Origin: Paenibacillus mesophilus
GTDB lineage: Bacteria > Bacillota > Bacilli > Paenibacillales > NBRC-103111
Assembly (NCBI RefSeq): GCF_005938385.1
Contig: NZ_VCRA01000005.1
Location: 434,001-498,000, forward strand
Length of the DNA stretch: 64,000 bases
Direction of reading: 5' to 3'
Part shown: piece after piece, positions 24,026 through 32,817 of the stretch
Layout: the number at the start of each line of letters is the position of its first letter
Position numbering within the stretch: position 1 is the first letter of the stretch
Program-made: the position numbers and the translations under genes
Notes under the pieces: generated by a model
Told to the model about the DNA's origin: nothing
What the model saw: the letters and a program-made list of their open reading frames with translations, nothing else
Database searches by the model: none

Positions 24026-27000
24026 GCTTTGTCCACGTTAAAGTATCGCGCCTCCGGATGCGAGAAAACCATCGCCGAGACGGACGCTTCCGGCTCCATC
24101 ATAAATCCTTCCGTCAATTCCACTCCGATGTCTTCCGGCTTCATAAGACGGAACAGCGGCTCCTGATCTTCCAGATTCGGACAAGCCGGATAGCCAAACG
24201 ATACGCGGATGCCCTGATACCTTGCTCCCCATCGCTGCTGCATCGTAAGCTCCGGCGAATCCGGGAAGCCCCACATGTCCCGCATCATATGATGCATCCG
24301 TTCGGCGAACCCTTCGGCCAGCTCGATCGCAAACGACTGTAGCGCATGCGAGCGCAAATAGTCGCCGCTGTCTTTCATCGCCTCCGCTTTCGCCCGGATC
24401 CCTTGCCCCGCCGTAACGACGATAAAACCGATATAGTCCATCGTACCGCTCGACACCGGCTTCACGAAATCGGCCAGACACAAGTATGGCTCCACCTCTT
24501 GGCGAGGGAACGAAAACCGGTGCAGGACAACCGAAGCATCCGTCGGATCGTAGATGATGATGTCATTTCCGTCCGACTGTGCCGGGAAAAACCGGTACAT
24601 GCCGTTTGCCTTGATCAGCCCCTCGGTTCTCGCTTCCGCGAACAATCCGTCTATCGTTTCTTTCAGCTGCAGCGCCTTCGGATTTTTCTCGTTCAGCAGT
24701 TGGTCCACGTTGCCGCGCAAACCGAGATGGTGCCCGAGCAGCGTTCTCATGTTTACATAAGGGTATATATGGTCGATCGGATAATCCTTTAACACATGTC
24801 TTTCCATATCCGGCGGAATGTATACGGGCGCATCTTGCGATACGGTCGATTTGGTGGCTCTCGTAAGTTTGACCTCGTCGCTCTTCCCCGACTCCATGAC
24901 GATCGAATCCATGCTGTCGCGCAGCTCCTGGATCAGCTTCTGACGCTGCTCCGAATCGCTCAGCTTGTTGGCGATATCGAGCCCGTCCATCGCATCCTTC
25001 GCGTAAAGCACGACGCCGTCGTACTCCGGGGCAATCCGCGTCTTCGTAAACTTCCGCGTCAGCGCCGCTCCTCCAACGAGAATCGGCACTTCGATTCCTG
25101 CGGCTTTCAAGTCTTGGGCGGTCACGACCATTTGCTGCGCCGATTTGACGAGCAGCCCGGACAAACCGATCGCATCCGGCTTCTCCTTGCGGTACGCTTC
25201 GATCAATTGCTCCGGCGGCACCTTGATGCCCAAATTGATAATTTGATAGCCGTTGTTGGACAAAATGATCTCGACCAAGTTTTTGCCGATGTCGTGAACG
25301 TCGCCTTTCACCGTGGCGAGCAATATTTTCCCTTTGACTGCGCTCTCGGAACGTTCCATGAACTGCTCCAAGAACGCAACCGACGCCTTCATCACTTCGG
25401 CGCTCTGCAGCACCTCGGCCACGATCAGCTCGTTATTGTTGAACAGGCGTCCAACTTCCTCCATCCCTTTCATTAGAGGACCGTTTATAATATCGAGCGG
25501 CGCATATTTAGTCAACGCTTCTTCCAGATCGGGGATAAGACCTTCTTTCGTTCCTTCGACGACATAGGAGCCGAGACGTTCTTCGAGAGATAGATTCGAC
25601 ATCTTCTCTTTCTTCTCGACCTTCTTCTCGCGAAAATGAGCGACGAACTCGGCGAGCGTCTCATCGTTCGTATTGTAGATCAAGTCCTCCGCCAGCTTGC
25701 GCTCTTCCTCCGGTATCGATGCGTACCGTTCGAGCTTCTCCGTATTGACGATCGCGTAATCCAGACCCGCCTTCGTACAATGGTACAAATAAACGGCGTT
25801 CAGAACTTCGCGTCCCGCGTCCGGTAGCCCGAAGGAGATGTTGCTCAGTCCGAGAATCGTCTTGCACTCGGGGTACTTTTCTTTGATCATCCGTATTCCT
25901 TCGATCGTCTCCACGGCCGAACCGATATACTGCGGATCGCCCGATCCTACCGGGAACATGTTCGGATCGAAAATAATGTCGTGCGGCTGCATGCCGTATT
26001 TTTTGGTAAGCAGTTCGTACGCTCTGTCGGCCACTTCGATTTTCGCTTGACGGGACACGGCCTGACCGCTTTCGTCAATGAGAATCATGACGACGGCTGC
26101 TCCATACTTATGAATGAGCGGAACGATGTTCTCGAACTTCGTTTCCCCATCCTCCAAGTTGATCGAGTTGATGATCGCTTTGCCTTGCGAATGTTTGAGT
26201 CCGAGCTCGATAATATGATCGTAAGTCGAATCGATCATGAGCGGCGCTTTTACTTTTTTGACGACGAATTGGAGAAAGTTCTCCATGGCGTAAGCTTCGT
26301 CGATATCGGTATCCTGCAAATTGATGTCGATCACTTGCGCACCGTTCTTCACTTGCGCCCGGGCGATTTCCGAACCTTCCTCGAACTTGCCTTCCTTGAT
26401 CAGACGCTTGAATTTGCGCGAGCCGGAAATATTCGTCCGTTCTCCGACCATGATCGGCCGGTTGTCTTCCTCGAGATAAACCGTCTCGATGCCCGATACC
26501 GCAGCAGGGTGATCGCCGTACGTCGAACGGGGCTTCAGCTCCTGCATCTTCTCCGCGATCGCGCGGATATGATCCGGCGTCGTACCGCAGCAGCCGCCCG
26601 CGATATTCAGCCAGCCTTGTTCGGCGAAAGCGCCCAGCTTCATCGCGAGCGAAGCGGGCGATTCGTGATAATGCCCGTTCTCGTCGGGAAGCCCGGCATT
26701 CGGATAACAGCTGACCGCCGATTTGGCGATTGCCGACAGCGAACGGATATGGTCTTTCATAAACTCCGGACCCGTCGCGCAGTTCAAGCCGATCGAAACC
26801 GGATTCAAGTGCTCGAGCGAGATATAGAACGATTCGATGTTTTGCCCCGCAAGGGTCGTACCCATCGGCTCGATCGTGCCGGATATCATGATGGGGAGCG
26901 TAACGCCGGATGTCTCGAACGCGTTGCGAATGCCGATGCTGCCCGCCTTGACGTTCAAAGTATCCTGAGACGTCTCGAGCAGCAGCGCGTCCACACCGGC

Positions 27001-27459
27001 TTCTATTAAAGCCAGCGCCTGTTCGTAGTAACTGTCGATAAGCTCTTCGAACGTAACCCCACCGGTAACGGATAGCGTTTTGGTCGTCGGCCCCATAGCT
27101 CCCGCCACGTAACGGGGCCATTCCGGCGTCGAATATTTGTTGGCCGCCTCTACCGCCAATCGGGCCGCCGCCAAATTAAGCTCGCGAGCCCGCTCCGGTA
27201 TATCGTATTCGGCCAATACGACGCTTGTCGATCCGAACGTATTCGTTTCCAATATATCGGCGCCCGCATCCAAATAAGCTTCGTGAATTTTCGTCAGTAC
27301 GTCCGGTCTCGTAACCGCCAAAATTTCATTACAGCCATCGAGCTCCTCGCCGCCGAAGTCGTCGGCCGTCAAGTTTTCCTGCTGGAGCATCGTACCCATC
27401 GCGCCGTCCAGTATCAATATTTTTTGCTTAAGCCGTTCCGCTAGAGCCATTTTCGGCAT
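24022..27459 (-). CDS. metH: Cobalamin-dependent methionine synthase
   Basis: 1145 residues from ATG 27459 behind AGGGGTGGA. It transfers methyl from methyltetrahydrofolate to homocysteine. Four modules are visible in order: homocysteine domain (DGAMGTMLQ, zinc Cys in GLNCATGPE and GGCCGTTPDH), folate-binding TIM barrel (VGERTNISGSRKF, INLQDTDIDE), B12-binding domain with the cobalt-ligand motif GDVHDIGKNL, and the C-terminal SAM reactivation domain (RWGARYQGIR, GYPACPNLEDQ). No S-box or cobalamin riboswitch fits in the short upstream region. It is divergent from the acireductone dioxygenase gene of methionine salvage. Confidence 0.97.
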   Translation of the reverse strand: MPKMALAERLKQKILILDGAMGTMLQQENLTADDFGGEELDGCNEILAVTRPDVLTKIHEAYLDAGADILETNTFGSTSVVLAEYDIPERARELNLAAARLAVEAANKYSTPEWPRYVAGAMGPTTKTLSVTGGVTFEELIDSYYEQALALIEAGVDALLLETSQDTLNVKAGSIGIRNAFETSGVTLPIMISGTIEPMGTTLAGQNIESFYISLEHLNPVSIGLNCATGPEFMKDHIRSLSAIAKSAVSCYPNAGLPDENGHYHESPASLAMKLGAFAEQGWLNIAGGCCGTTPDHIRAIAEKMQELKPRSTYGDHPAAVSGIETVYLEEDNRPIMVGERTNISGSRKFKRLIKEGKFEEGSEIARAQVKNGAQVIDINLQDTDIDEAYAMENFLQFVVKKVKAPLMIDSTYDHIIELGLKHSQGKAIINSINLEDGETKFENIVPLIHKYGAAVVMILIDESGQAVSRQAKIEVADRAYELLTKKYGMQPHDIIFDPNMFPVGSGDPQYIGSAVETIEGIRMIKEKYPECKTILGLSNISFGLPDAGREVLNAVYLYHCTKAGLDYAIVNTEKLERYASIPEEERKLAEDLIYNTNDETLAEFVAHFREKKVEKKEKMSNLSLEERLGSYVVEGTKEGLIPDLEEALTKYAPLDIINGPLMKGMEEVGRLFNNNELIVAEVLQSAEVMKASVAFLEQFMERSESAVKGKILLATVKGDVHDIGKNLVEIILSNNGYQIINLGIKVPPEQLIEAYRKEKPDAIGLSGLLVKSAQQMVVTAQDLKAAGIEVPILVGGAALTRKFTKTRIAPEYDGVVLYAKDAMDGLDIANKLSDSEQRQKLIQELRDSMDSIVMESGKSDEVKLTRATKSTVSQDAPVYIPPDMERHVLKDYPIDHIYPYVNMRTLLGHHLGLRGNVDQLLNEKNPKALQLKETIDGLFAEARTEGLIKANGMYRFFPAQSDGNDIIIYDPTDASVVLHRFSFPRQEVEPYLCLADFVKPVSSGTMDYIGFIVVTAGQGIRAKAEAMKDSGDYLRSHALQSFAIELAEGFAERMHHMMRDMWGFPDSPELTMQQRWGARYQGIRVSFGYPACPNLEDQEPLFRLMKPEDIGVELTEGFMMEPEASVSAMVFSHPEARYFNVDKA

Positions 27460-27586
27460 GAAGTCCACCCCTAGTCCTATAACCTTCTCGCAATAAAGAT
27501 TAGTCTACCAGAATACGCCGTTTTTCGAAAGAGCGATATTGTCTTGTTTTCTTATCGGAATTAAGCAATTAATCGCCGGCGATCCA

Positions 27587-27615
27587 TCGACACATGAAAC
27601 GTTTTCGAATATAAT
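27587..27615 (+). promoter_or_regulatory. Sigma-A promoter of mtnD
   Basis: TCGACA and TATAAT with exactly 17 bases between, about 50 bases before the mtnD start codon. The space is too small for an S-box. Confidence 0.7.
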
Positions 27616-27661
27616 ACCTATTAACACGGCAATCATCTATTTTCGGGAAAGAGGGATAGTC

Positions 27662-28204
27662 ATGGCAGAAATCCGTATTCGCAATACGAACGAACGCATC
27701 ACGGGCGAAGATAACGTCAGATCGTTTCTGGAAAATCAAGAGGTGCTGTACGAGCACTGGAATCCTGGCAAGCTGGCCCCTGAACTGCAGGAGAAGTTCG
27801 TCCTCTCCGACGAAGAGAAGCAGCAAATTCTGCAGACATTCGACAGCGAAATTCGCGATCTGGCGAGCCGCCGCGGGTACAAAACATGGGACATCGTCGC
27901 CTTGTCCGACGCCACTCCGAATTTGAACGAGCTGTTGAAAAAATTCGAGCAGGTGCATACGCACACCGAGGATGAAGTCCGGGCGATTACGGCCGGCAAA
28001 GGCATCTTCATCATCAAAGGTACTGAGGACGTAGGCTATTTCGACGTAGAGCTCGAAGCGGGCGACGTCATCTCGGTTCCCGAGAACAAAGCCCACTTCT
28101 TCACGTTGATGGAAAACCGTAAAATCGTCGCCGTCCGCCTCTTTATCGAGACGGAAGGCTGGATCGCGCATCCTTACGACGACCCGTCGTTCCAAAAAGC
28201 ATAA
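27662..28204 (+). CDS. mtnD: Acireductone dioxygenase (ARD)
   Basis: 180 residues from ATG 27662 behind GAGGGATAGTC. ARD is a cupin that oxidises acireductone in methionine salvage; the product depends on whether Fe or Ni is bound. Metal ligands are in HTHTEDEVR (two His and Glu) and ENKAHFF (third His). The rest of the mtn pathway is absent from this window, so this gene stands apart, next to metH. It has its own promoter and terminator. Confidence 0.92.
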   Translation: MAEIRIRNTNERITGEDNVRSFLENQEVLYEHWNPGKLAPELQEKFVLSDEEKQQILQTFDSEIRDLASRRGYKTWDIVALSDATPNLNELLKKFEQVHTHTEDEVRAITAGKGIFIIKGTEDVGYFDVELEAGDVISVPENKAHFFTLMENRKIVAVRLFIETEGWIAHPYDDPSFQKA

Positions 28205-28224
28205 GCTGTTCCCGGTACGAAACT

Positions 28225-28261
28225 AGCCCGGCGCTTTCTATTGAAAGCATCGGGCTTTTTT
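28225..28261 (+). terminator. Terminator after mtnD
   Basis: AGCCCGGCGCTTTC-tatt-GAAAGCATCGGGCT followed by TTTTT, 20 bases past the mtnD stop. Confidence 0.93.
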
Positions 28262-28282
28262 GCTGCAATTTAGTTCGTCATC

Positions 28283-29077
28283 TCAGCCGAGCTCTTCTAT
28301 AATCGTATGAATGCTTCTCAAGTTGTCGATTTCATAAGCAGGGACGATCTCGTCATTGCGGGAAATGCCGTGGCGGTTCATCCAAACCGACTTCATGCCT
28401 ACTCCGTTTGCCCCTATAATATCGGTAGTCAGCTTGTCCCCCACCATCATTCCTTCATCGGGACGAATATCCAGAAGCTGCATCGCATATCGGAAAATAG
28501 ATGGAGCCGGCTTTCCTACGCCAAACGCTCCTGAAATAACAATATGATCGAAATACGCCGAAAGCCCGGGCACACCGGCAATTTTTTCCTTTTGCAGATC
28601 GGGGGAGCCGTTTGTCAGCAGCAGCAGCTTGACTTTGCCTTTCAAATCGTCCAAAACGTTGAACGTCTCGTCGTATACGATCGGTCTTGCTCTCCGTTCT
28701 TGCGGAAACATTTCCCCGAGACGAAAGCCGAGCGTTTCATCATCAACGCCTAGCGCCTTCAGCCCTCTCGTCCACGCTGCCGTCCTGTATCCCGGAGCAA
28801 GCTTCTCCAGCTTGCGGAACTCTTCCTGTTCTCCCTCGCTGAAGCGCGCCCACAATCCTTCGAACGGATTGATGCCGATCTGTTTCGTGAACGGGAACGT
28901 TTCGAACGATTCGTATAACGCCCGCGCCTCTCTCCGCACTTGCTCTTCCAGCTTGACCGGATCGACCGAAACCGCCTCGGCGGCGGCCGCGCAGGTCGCC
29001 TGGAACGCTTCCTTCACACTTCTGTCGTCCCAAAGCAATGTATCGTCCAAATCGAACAAAACCGCTCGTATCGCCAT
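28283..29077 (-). CDS. HAD-IA family hydrolase (YsaA/YfnB-like)
   Basis: 264 residues from ATG 29077 behind GGGGAGAATACGGTTC. HAD motifs: FDLDDTLLWDD (nucleophile Asp), LLTNGSPDLQK, lysine in FGVGKPAPSIF and VGDKLTTDIIGA. The helical cap is inserted after motif I, so it is subtype IA. Known relatives remove phosphate from small metabolites such as nucleotides or glyceraldehyde-3-phosphate; the substrate here is undetermined. It converges on mtnD. Confidence 0.85.
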   Translation of the reverse strand: MAIRAVLFDLDDTLLWDDRSVKEAFQATCAAAAEAVSVDPVKLEEQVRREARALYESFETFPFTKQIGINPFEGLWARFSEGEQEEFRKLEKLAPGYRTAAWTRGLKALGVDDETLGFRLGEMFPQERRARPIVYDETFNVLDDLKGKVKLLLLTNGSPDLQKEKIAGVPGLSAYFDHIVISGAFGVGKPAPSIFRYAMQLLDIRPDEGMMVGDKLTTDIIGANGVGMKSVWMNRHGISRNDEIVPAYEIDNLRSIHTIIEELG

Positions 29078-29137
29078 GAACCGTATTCTCCCCTTTATTC
29101 CCATTAAGACGCTGTGCAAATCGATACGCAGCAGCGC

Positions 29138-29650
29138 CTAAGCCGCGTTTTCCGTGTATTCGATTCCGTTGACTTCGGCGAATTTTTTCAACCGGGTTGC
29201 AAGGGCAGGGATGTCGTACAAGCTTTGGAACTTGGACAGCACCCACCGCGTGCGCTTTCCTTTCAATTGAATCGCCACACTGCCCGGCTGTACCGAAATC
29301 GATTCGATTTCATCCGCACCGAACACTTTGTCCATTCCCATCCGGCGCGTGGACAGCTTCTGTTTGCCGACCTTGACATAAGGCCTGCGCAAGAAGTACA
29401 TGACTCCTAGCGCCAAGTAACCGGCTACCGTAACCCAGTATAACGTCTGGGTCTCGTAGTACGCTACGGACACGATCGCGAAAAAGAGCGAACAGGCGAC
29501 CAGGAGAGTCGGCAAAAACCAGCTTCTCCCTTTGAATACGTCCATTTGCTCTTCCGTCGATACGGAAATCGGCGTTTTGCCCGATTTTACCCGTTTGCGA
29601 TTCATTTCTTTGCTGTTTCTTTGGACCATCCGTTCCCATTTGCGGGACAT
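29138..29650 (-). CDS. Two-TM membrane protein of unknown function
   Basis: 170 residues. A basic N-terminus (about 1-42) precedes two adjacent hydrophobic segments (about 43-88: FLPTLLVACSLFFAIVSV and YWVTVAGYLALGVMYFL), then a soluble basic domain with beta-strand character (IESISVQPGSVAIQL) like a PH or DUF-type membrane-associated module. Topology suggests both ends in the cytoplasm. No family was recognised. It lies between the HAD gene and the small coupled ORF on the same strand. Confidence 0.7.
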   Translation of the reverse strand: MSRKWERMVQRNSKEMNRKRVKSGKTPISVSTEEQMDVFKGRSWFLPTLLVACSLFFAIVSVAYYETQTLYWVTVAGYLALGVMYFLRRPYVKVGKQKLSTRRMGMDKVFGADEIESISVQPGSVAIQLKGKRTRWVLSKFQSLYDIPALATRLKKFAEVNGIEYTENAA

Positions 29651-29722
29651 GCCGTTCCTCCGTTCTTAAGAGTGCTTCGTACTTATTGGCATTAATAGAA
29701 GCGCTTCATCCTTGCCCTACCC

Positions 29723-29830
29723 TTATAAATTCACTGAATTTGCAGGTAATCCGTCGTGTCGATCGAACATTGGCGACTGCTGGGCAAGTTGCAGCGGGTC
29801 CGGAATGCTGTGTTCACGTAGCAGCTCCAT
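29723..29830 (-). CDS. Possible 35-aa protein coupled to the DUF896 gene
   Basis: A 36-codon frame whose ATG overlaps the TAA stop of the DUF896 gene by one base (TAATG), the classic arrangement for translational coupling. The peptide (MELLREHSIPDPLQLAQQSP and 15 more residues) is neutral, Pro/Gln-rich and not hydrophobic. No independent ribosome binding site is needed or seen. No family was recognised; it may simply be a chance frame. Confidence 0.4.
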   Translation of the reverse strand: MELLREHSIPDPLQLAQQSPMFDRHDGLPANSVNL

Positions 29831-30036
29831 TAGTGAAGCTTCTTGCCGGGACTTTCGTTGTTGTCCCCGTCCACGAATTCGATCGAATCGAGCTGCGCCC
29901 TGAGCGACGTTTTGAACGCATCAATGTAACGTCTGCGCAGATCGTTGCGTTCTTCCAATTCCTCGTCGGTCAGGCCGACCGTGTTCGCTTTTTTGGCTAA
30001 TTCGTTAATACGGGCGATCATTTGTTCGGTAATCAT
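29830..30036 (-). CDS. DUF896 (YnzC/UPF0291) family protein
   Basis: 68 residues with the DUF896 signature: INELAKKANTVGLTDEEL, ERNDLRRRYIDAFK and AQLDSIEFVD. The ATG follows AGGAGGCCGAAT. In B. subtilis ynzC lies in the SOS-controlled yneA-yneB-ynzC operon next to lexA; here it also follows yneA, but no resolvase-like yneB is present. Its role is unknown. Confidence 0.92.
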   Translation of the reverse strand: MITEQMIARINELAKKANTVGLTDEELEERNDLRRRYIDAFKTSLRAQLDSIEFVDGDNNESPGKKLH

Positions 30037-30216
30037 ATTCGGCCTCCTTGTGTCGGTTATCTCCTACTTTGCACGGTTCGGAGTCGATTGTCAAGGCGAG
30101 CGGGCGGAAACACTCAAAAGCCCGGGGCACGTAGCGCCGGGCTGGAACGTTATGTAGGTATCCGTGTCGGATGATTGGATGCGAATATATAATGCAATGG
30201 GTCGGATGAATGCGCT

Positions 30217-30585
30217 TTATGGCAGCTGCAGTACTTGACCGGCTTGAAGCGCCGACGACGTTAGACCGTTCGTCTTCTTCAGCTTCTGAATATAGATGCG
30301 AATGTCTTCGCCTTGGTGAACGCGCTGTTCGGCAATCGACCAAAGCGTATCGCCCGGTTTTACGACGATTTGCTCTAGGACGGGAATGGCCGCGGCCTGA
30401 ACTTCATTGTCGCCGGTAAATGTATGGATTAGAGCTCCAAACCCGATGCAGATCAGCATAATGACGGCTAACGCCGCGAGTCGCAGCCTTTTGGCGCGAA
30501 CGATGCCGGAATCAGAAACGGTTCGAGCCATACGAACTCCCGAATGATGAAACGATTGATTATGATGGAAAGTTGCATATTGCAC
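30217..30585 (-). CDS. yneA: YneA-like cell-division suppressor with LysM domain
   Basis: 122 residues from GTG 30585 behind GGGGAGGAATTC. An N-terminal cytoplasmic tail and one membrane segment (about 35-60, LAALAVIMLICIGFGALI) precede a C-terminal extracellular LysM domain (VVKPGDTLWSIAEQ ... LQAGQVLQLP). In B. subtilis YneA blocks division during the SOS response. It is divergent from lexA, and its promoter spacer contains a LexA box. It is slightly longer at the N-terminus than B. subtilis YneA. Confidence 0.9.
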   Translation of the reverse strand: MQYATFHHNQSFHHSGVRMARTVSDSGIVRAKRLRLAALAVIMLICIGFGALIHTFTGDNEVQAAAIPVLEQIVVKPGDTLWSIAEQRVHQGEDIRIYIQKLKKTNGLTSSALQAGQVLQLP

Positions 30586-30619
30586 TTTGAATTCCTCCCC
30601 AAACATTTGTTCTGGTATC

Positions 30620-30670
30620 AGAATAACACGAACACATATTCGTGTCAATCATTCAGGGAACGGTTGTTCG
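30620..30670 (-). promoter_or_regulatory. yneA promoter with LexA (SOS) boxes
   Basis: TTGACA (30643-30648) and TATTCT (30620-30625) are separated by 17 bases. CGAACACATATTCG (30629-30642) lies in the spacer and GGAACGGTTGTTCG (30657-30670) upstream; both approach the Bacillus LexA consensus CGAAC-N4-GTTCG. A weaker copy, CAAACATTTGTTCT (30600-30613), lies downstream of -10. Confidence 0.85.
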
Positions 30671-30716
30671 CATTTTTTTAACGATTAACGTTCTACTAAC
30701 TTTATGCAACAAATAA

Positions 30717-30756
30717 CGAACTTATGTTTGTACGAACTCGAGTTCTGTGGTATAAT
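30717..30756 (+). promoter_or_regulatory. lexA promoter with two LexA boxes
   Basis: TTGTAC (30728-30733) and TATAAT (30751-30756), spacing 17. The boxes CGAACTTATGTTTG (30717-30730) and CGAACTCGAGTTCT (30733-30746) overlap the -35 and the spacer, which gives autorepression. Confidence 0.88.
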
Positions 30757-30792
30757 TTACCCATATAAATCTGTCTATATGGAGTGATAATC

Positions 30793-31416
30793 GTGAGCAA
30801 GGTTTCCAATCGCCAACAAGCGATACTCGAATTTATCAAGAACGAAGTGCGCGACAAAGGCTACCCTCCTTCCGTGCGGGAAATCGGCGAAGCCGTTGGG
30901 CTTGCGTCCAGCTCCACGGTACACGGCCACTTGGACCGCCTGGAGAGAAAAGGTCTTATTCGCCGAGACCCTACCAAGCCGAGAGCAATCGAAATATTGA
31001 ACGGCCATGACGAATCGGCTTCCGCATTCTCGTTCTCGATCGCCCGCGTCCCGTTAATCGGGAAAGTAACGGCAGGCATGCCGATCACGGCTACCGAGAA
31101 CATCGAGGAGTATTTCCCGCTTCCGAGCCATTTCGTCGGTGACCATAACGTTTTCATGCTGCGCGTCGTCGGCGAGAGCATGATCGAAGCCGGCATCCAT
31201 CATAACGACTACGTCATCGTCAAGCAGCAGCAGACCGCCAATAACGGCGACATCGTCGTCGCCATGACGGAAGACGACGAGGCGACCGTCAAGACGTTCT
31301 ACAAGGAACGGGACCATATTCGTCTTCAACCGGAGAATCCGGCGATGGACCCGATTCGCCTGCGGAACGTGACGATTCTCGGCAAAGTGATCGGCCTGTT
31401 CCGCGACATTCATTAA
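30793..31416 (+). CDS. lexA: LexA repressor
   Basis: 207 residues from GTG 30793, 6 bases after GGAGTGA; an in-frame GTG at 30784 is less well placed. The N-terminal winged helix contains [14 protein letters not shown] and [12 protein letters not shown]. The autocleavage Ala-Gly is in VTAGMP, catalytic Ser in VGESMIEAG and Lys in DEATVKTFY. RecA-stimulated self-cleavage relieves repression of the SOS genes. The gene is divergent from yneA over a shared operator region with four or five LexA boxes. Confidence 0.97.
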   Translation: MSKVSNRQQAILEFIKNEVRDKGYPPSVREIGEAVGLASSSTVHGHLDRLERKGLIRRDPTKPRAIEILNGHDESASAFSFSIARVPLIGKVTAGMPITATENIEEYFPLPSHFVGDHNVFMLRVVGESMIEAGIHHNDYVIVKQQQTANNGDIVVAMTEDDEATVKTFYKERDHIRLQPENPAMDPIRLRNVTILGKVIGLFRDIH

Positions 31417-31432
31417 TCGCGCGCCCTAACGA

Positions 31433-31469
31433 AACAGCCTTTCGGTGCATAACCGGAAGGCTGTTTTTT
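31433..31469 (+). terminator. Terminator after lexA
   Basis: AACAGCCTTTCGG pairs with CCGGAAGGCTGTT and is followed by TTTTTC. Confidence 0.9.
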
Positions 31470-31599
31470 CGTTTCGAAATGATACCGTAATGAAACCAAA
31501 TCGCGCTTGTTGTCGTCTAACGAATAGGTAAATCCGGCCATTTATTGGTAATCATGGCAAGGGAACCAATTTGATCAATAAAGATGAGGAGGAATTGGC

Positions 31600-32733
31600 T
31601 TGAACCGGTTAACCGCTGTACTGAGAAACATCCGAATTCGCTTCTTCCTGTGGGTCGCCGTGCTGACTATGGCGTCAGGTACTTTCGCCTATGCGGAGTC
31701 GCCGACGAGCGGTCATACGCCGCAACCGAAGCTGTACATATCGGCTGACGGCTCGCACAATATCGCTTATAACGATCAAGGCGATGTGTGGTACTGGGGT
31801 GGTATTGGAGATTTCGAATTTCCGAACTGGAAGCTTCGCGACAATACCCCGATCCGGATGGGGACGATGCAGCAAATCGCGCAAGTTTCGTCCAACTTGT
31901 TTCTGAAAAAAGACGGCACGGTCTGGACTTGGTTGGCGGGCCCGTTCCCGGTTGGCGGCTCCGATCACCGCTTGGAATTCCAAATCCAGGATCCCGTTCA
32001 GCTCGATCTTGCGGACATCGTAAAAGTGGCGGCGGGCGATTCGTTTCATTCCGCCGTCAAGAAGGACGGATCCGTCTGGGTATGGCGTCCCGTCCCTCAC
32101 GGATATGGCGATACTCCAGTCCAGATTCCCAACATTTCCGATGCGGCAGATATCGCATTCGCCAAATGGTCCAGACAGTCCATTCTGACGATCGTAGGGA
32201 AAGACGGCTCCGTTTGGACATGGGATGGCGCAACGCCTTTAGGAAGCATCGCGCCGATTAAAGCTAAGAGAGTGGACGGCTTATCGAACGTGGTCAGCGT
32301 ATTCGCCGGCGACGAATGCTTCTTTGCAATTCAAAAGAACGGCTCCGTTTGGGGCTGGGGAAGCAACCTCCGCGGCCAGCTTGGGTTGGACGAAAAAAAA
32401 ATAGTCGCGACGCCGGTGCGCATCCCGGCGCTGGACGGCATCGTCGCCATCCAAGGAAGCTTCGACCGTTCGTTAGGCCTGAAAGAGGACGGCACGGTCT
32501 GGTCTTGGGGAATTACGCTCGACAAATTTCCGGAGCATGGCGCTAAAATCAATCCGAACCTACACCAAGTGGCCGGGTTGGACAATGTAGTCGCGATCGC
32601 CTGCGGCGGGGCTCACCATTTGGCGGTTCGAAACGACGGCACCCTTTGGGCATGGGGCTCGAACGATTACGGCCAATTGAGCGACGGCACTTTCCGTTCG
32701 AGTGTAACACCGATTCGGATCGATTTGAAATAA
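31600..32733 (+). CDS. Secreted RCC1-repeat (beta-propeller) protein
   Basis: 377 residues from TTG 31600 behind GATGAGGAGGAATTGGC. A signal peptide (about 1-31, ending AYAES) leads to about six repeats of roughly 50 residues, each with a variant of KDGTVWTWG, as in RCC1 beta-propellers (GSVWGWGSNLRGQLGL is the most canonical). The propeller fills the whole mature protein. Such proteins in Paenibacillus are exported and their ligand is unknown. The promoter is not obvious. It ends at a terminator shared with glnA. Confidence 0.85.
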   Translation: MNRLTAVLRNIRIRFFLWVAVLTMASGTFAYAESPTSGHTPQPKLYISADGSHNIAYNDQGDVWYWGGIGDFEFPNWKLRDNTPIRMGTMQQIAQVSSNLFLKKDGTVWTWLAGPFPVGGSDHRLEFQIQDPVQLDLADIVKVAAGDSFHSAVKKDGSVWVWRPVPHGYGDTPVQIPNISDAADIAFAKWSRQSILTIVGKDGSVWTWDGATPLGSIAPIKAKRVDGLSNVVSVFAGDECFFAIQKNGSVWGWGSNLRGQLGLDEKKIVATPVRIPALDGIVAIQGSFDRSLGLKEDGTVWSWGITLDKFPEHGAKINPNLHQVAGLDNVVAIACGGAHHLAVRNDGTLWAWGSNDYGQLSDGTFRSSVTPIRIDLK

Positions 32734-32751
32734 CGACATATTTTTTTCCAG

Positions 32752-32806
32752 AAAAAAGAGCCAAGGATCGATTCCGGCGTTATGCCGGACTGCGTCCATG
32801 GCTTCT
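32752..32806. terminator. Bidirectional terminator between the RCC1 gene and glnA
   Basis: GCCAAGGATCGATTCCGGC pairs with GCCGGACTGCGTCCATGGC. On the minus strand it is followed by TCTTTTTTC after glnA; on the plus strand by TTCTTTG after the RCC1 gene. Confidence 0.88.
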
Positions 32807-32817
32807 TTGTATCCAAA

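Noticed and set aside
25981..27009. 342-codon plus-strand frame opposite metH
   Set aside because: Antisense shadow of a highly conserved enzyme; no protein features.
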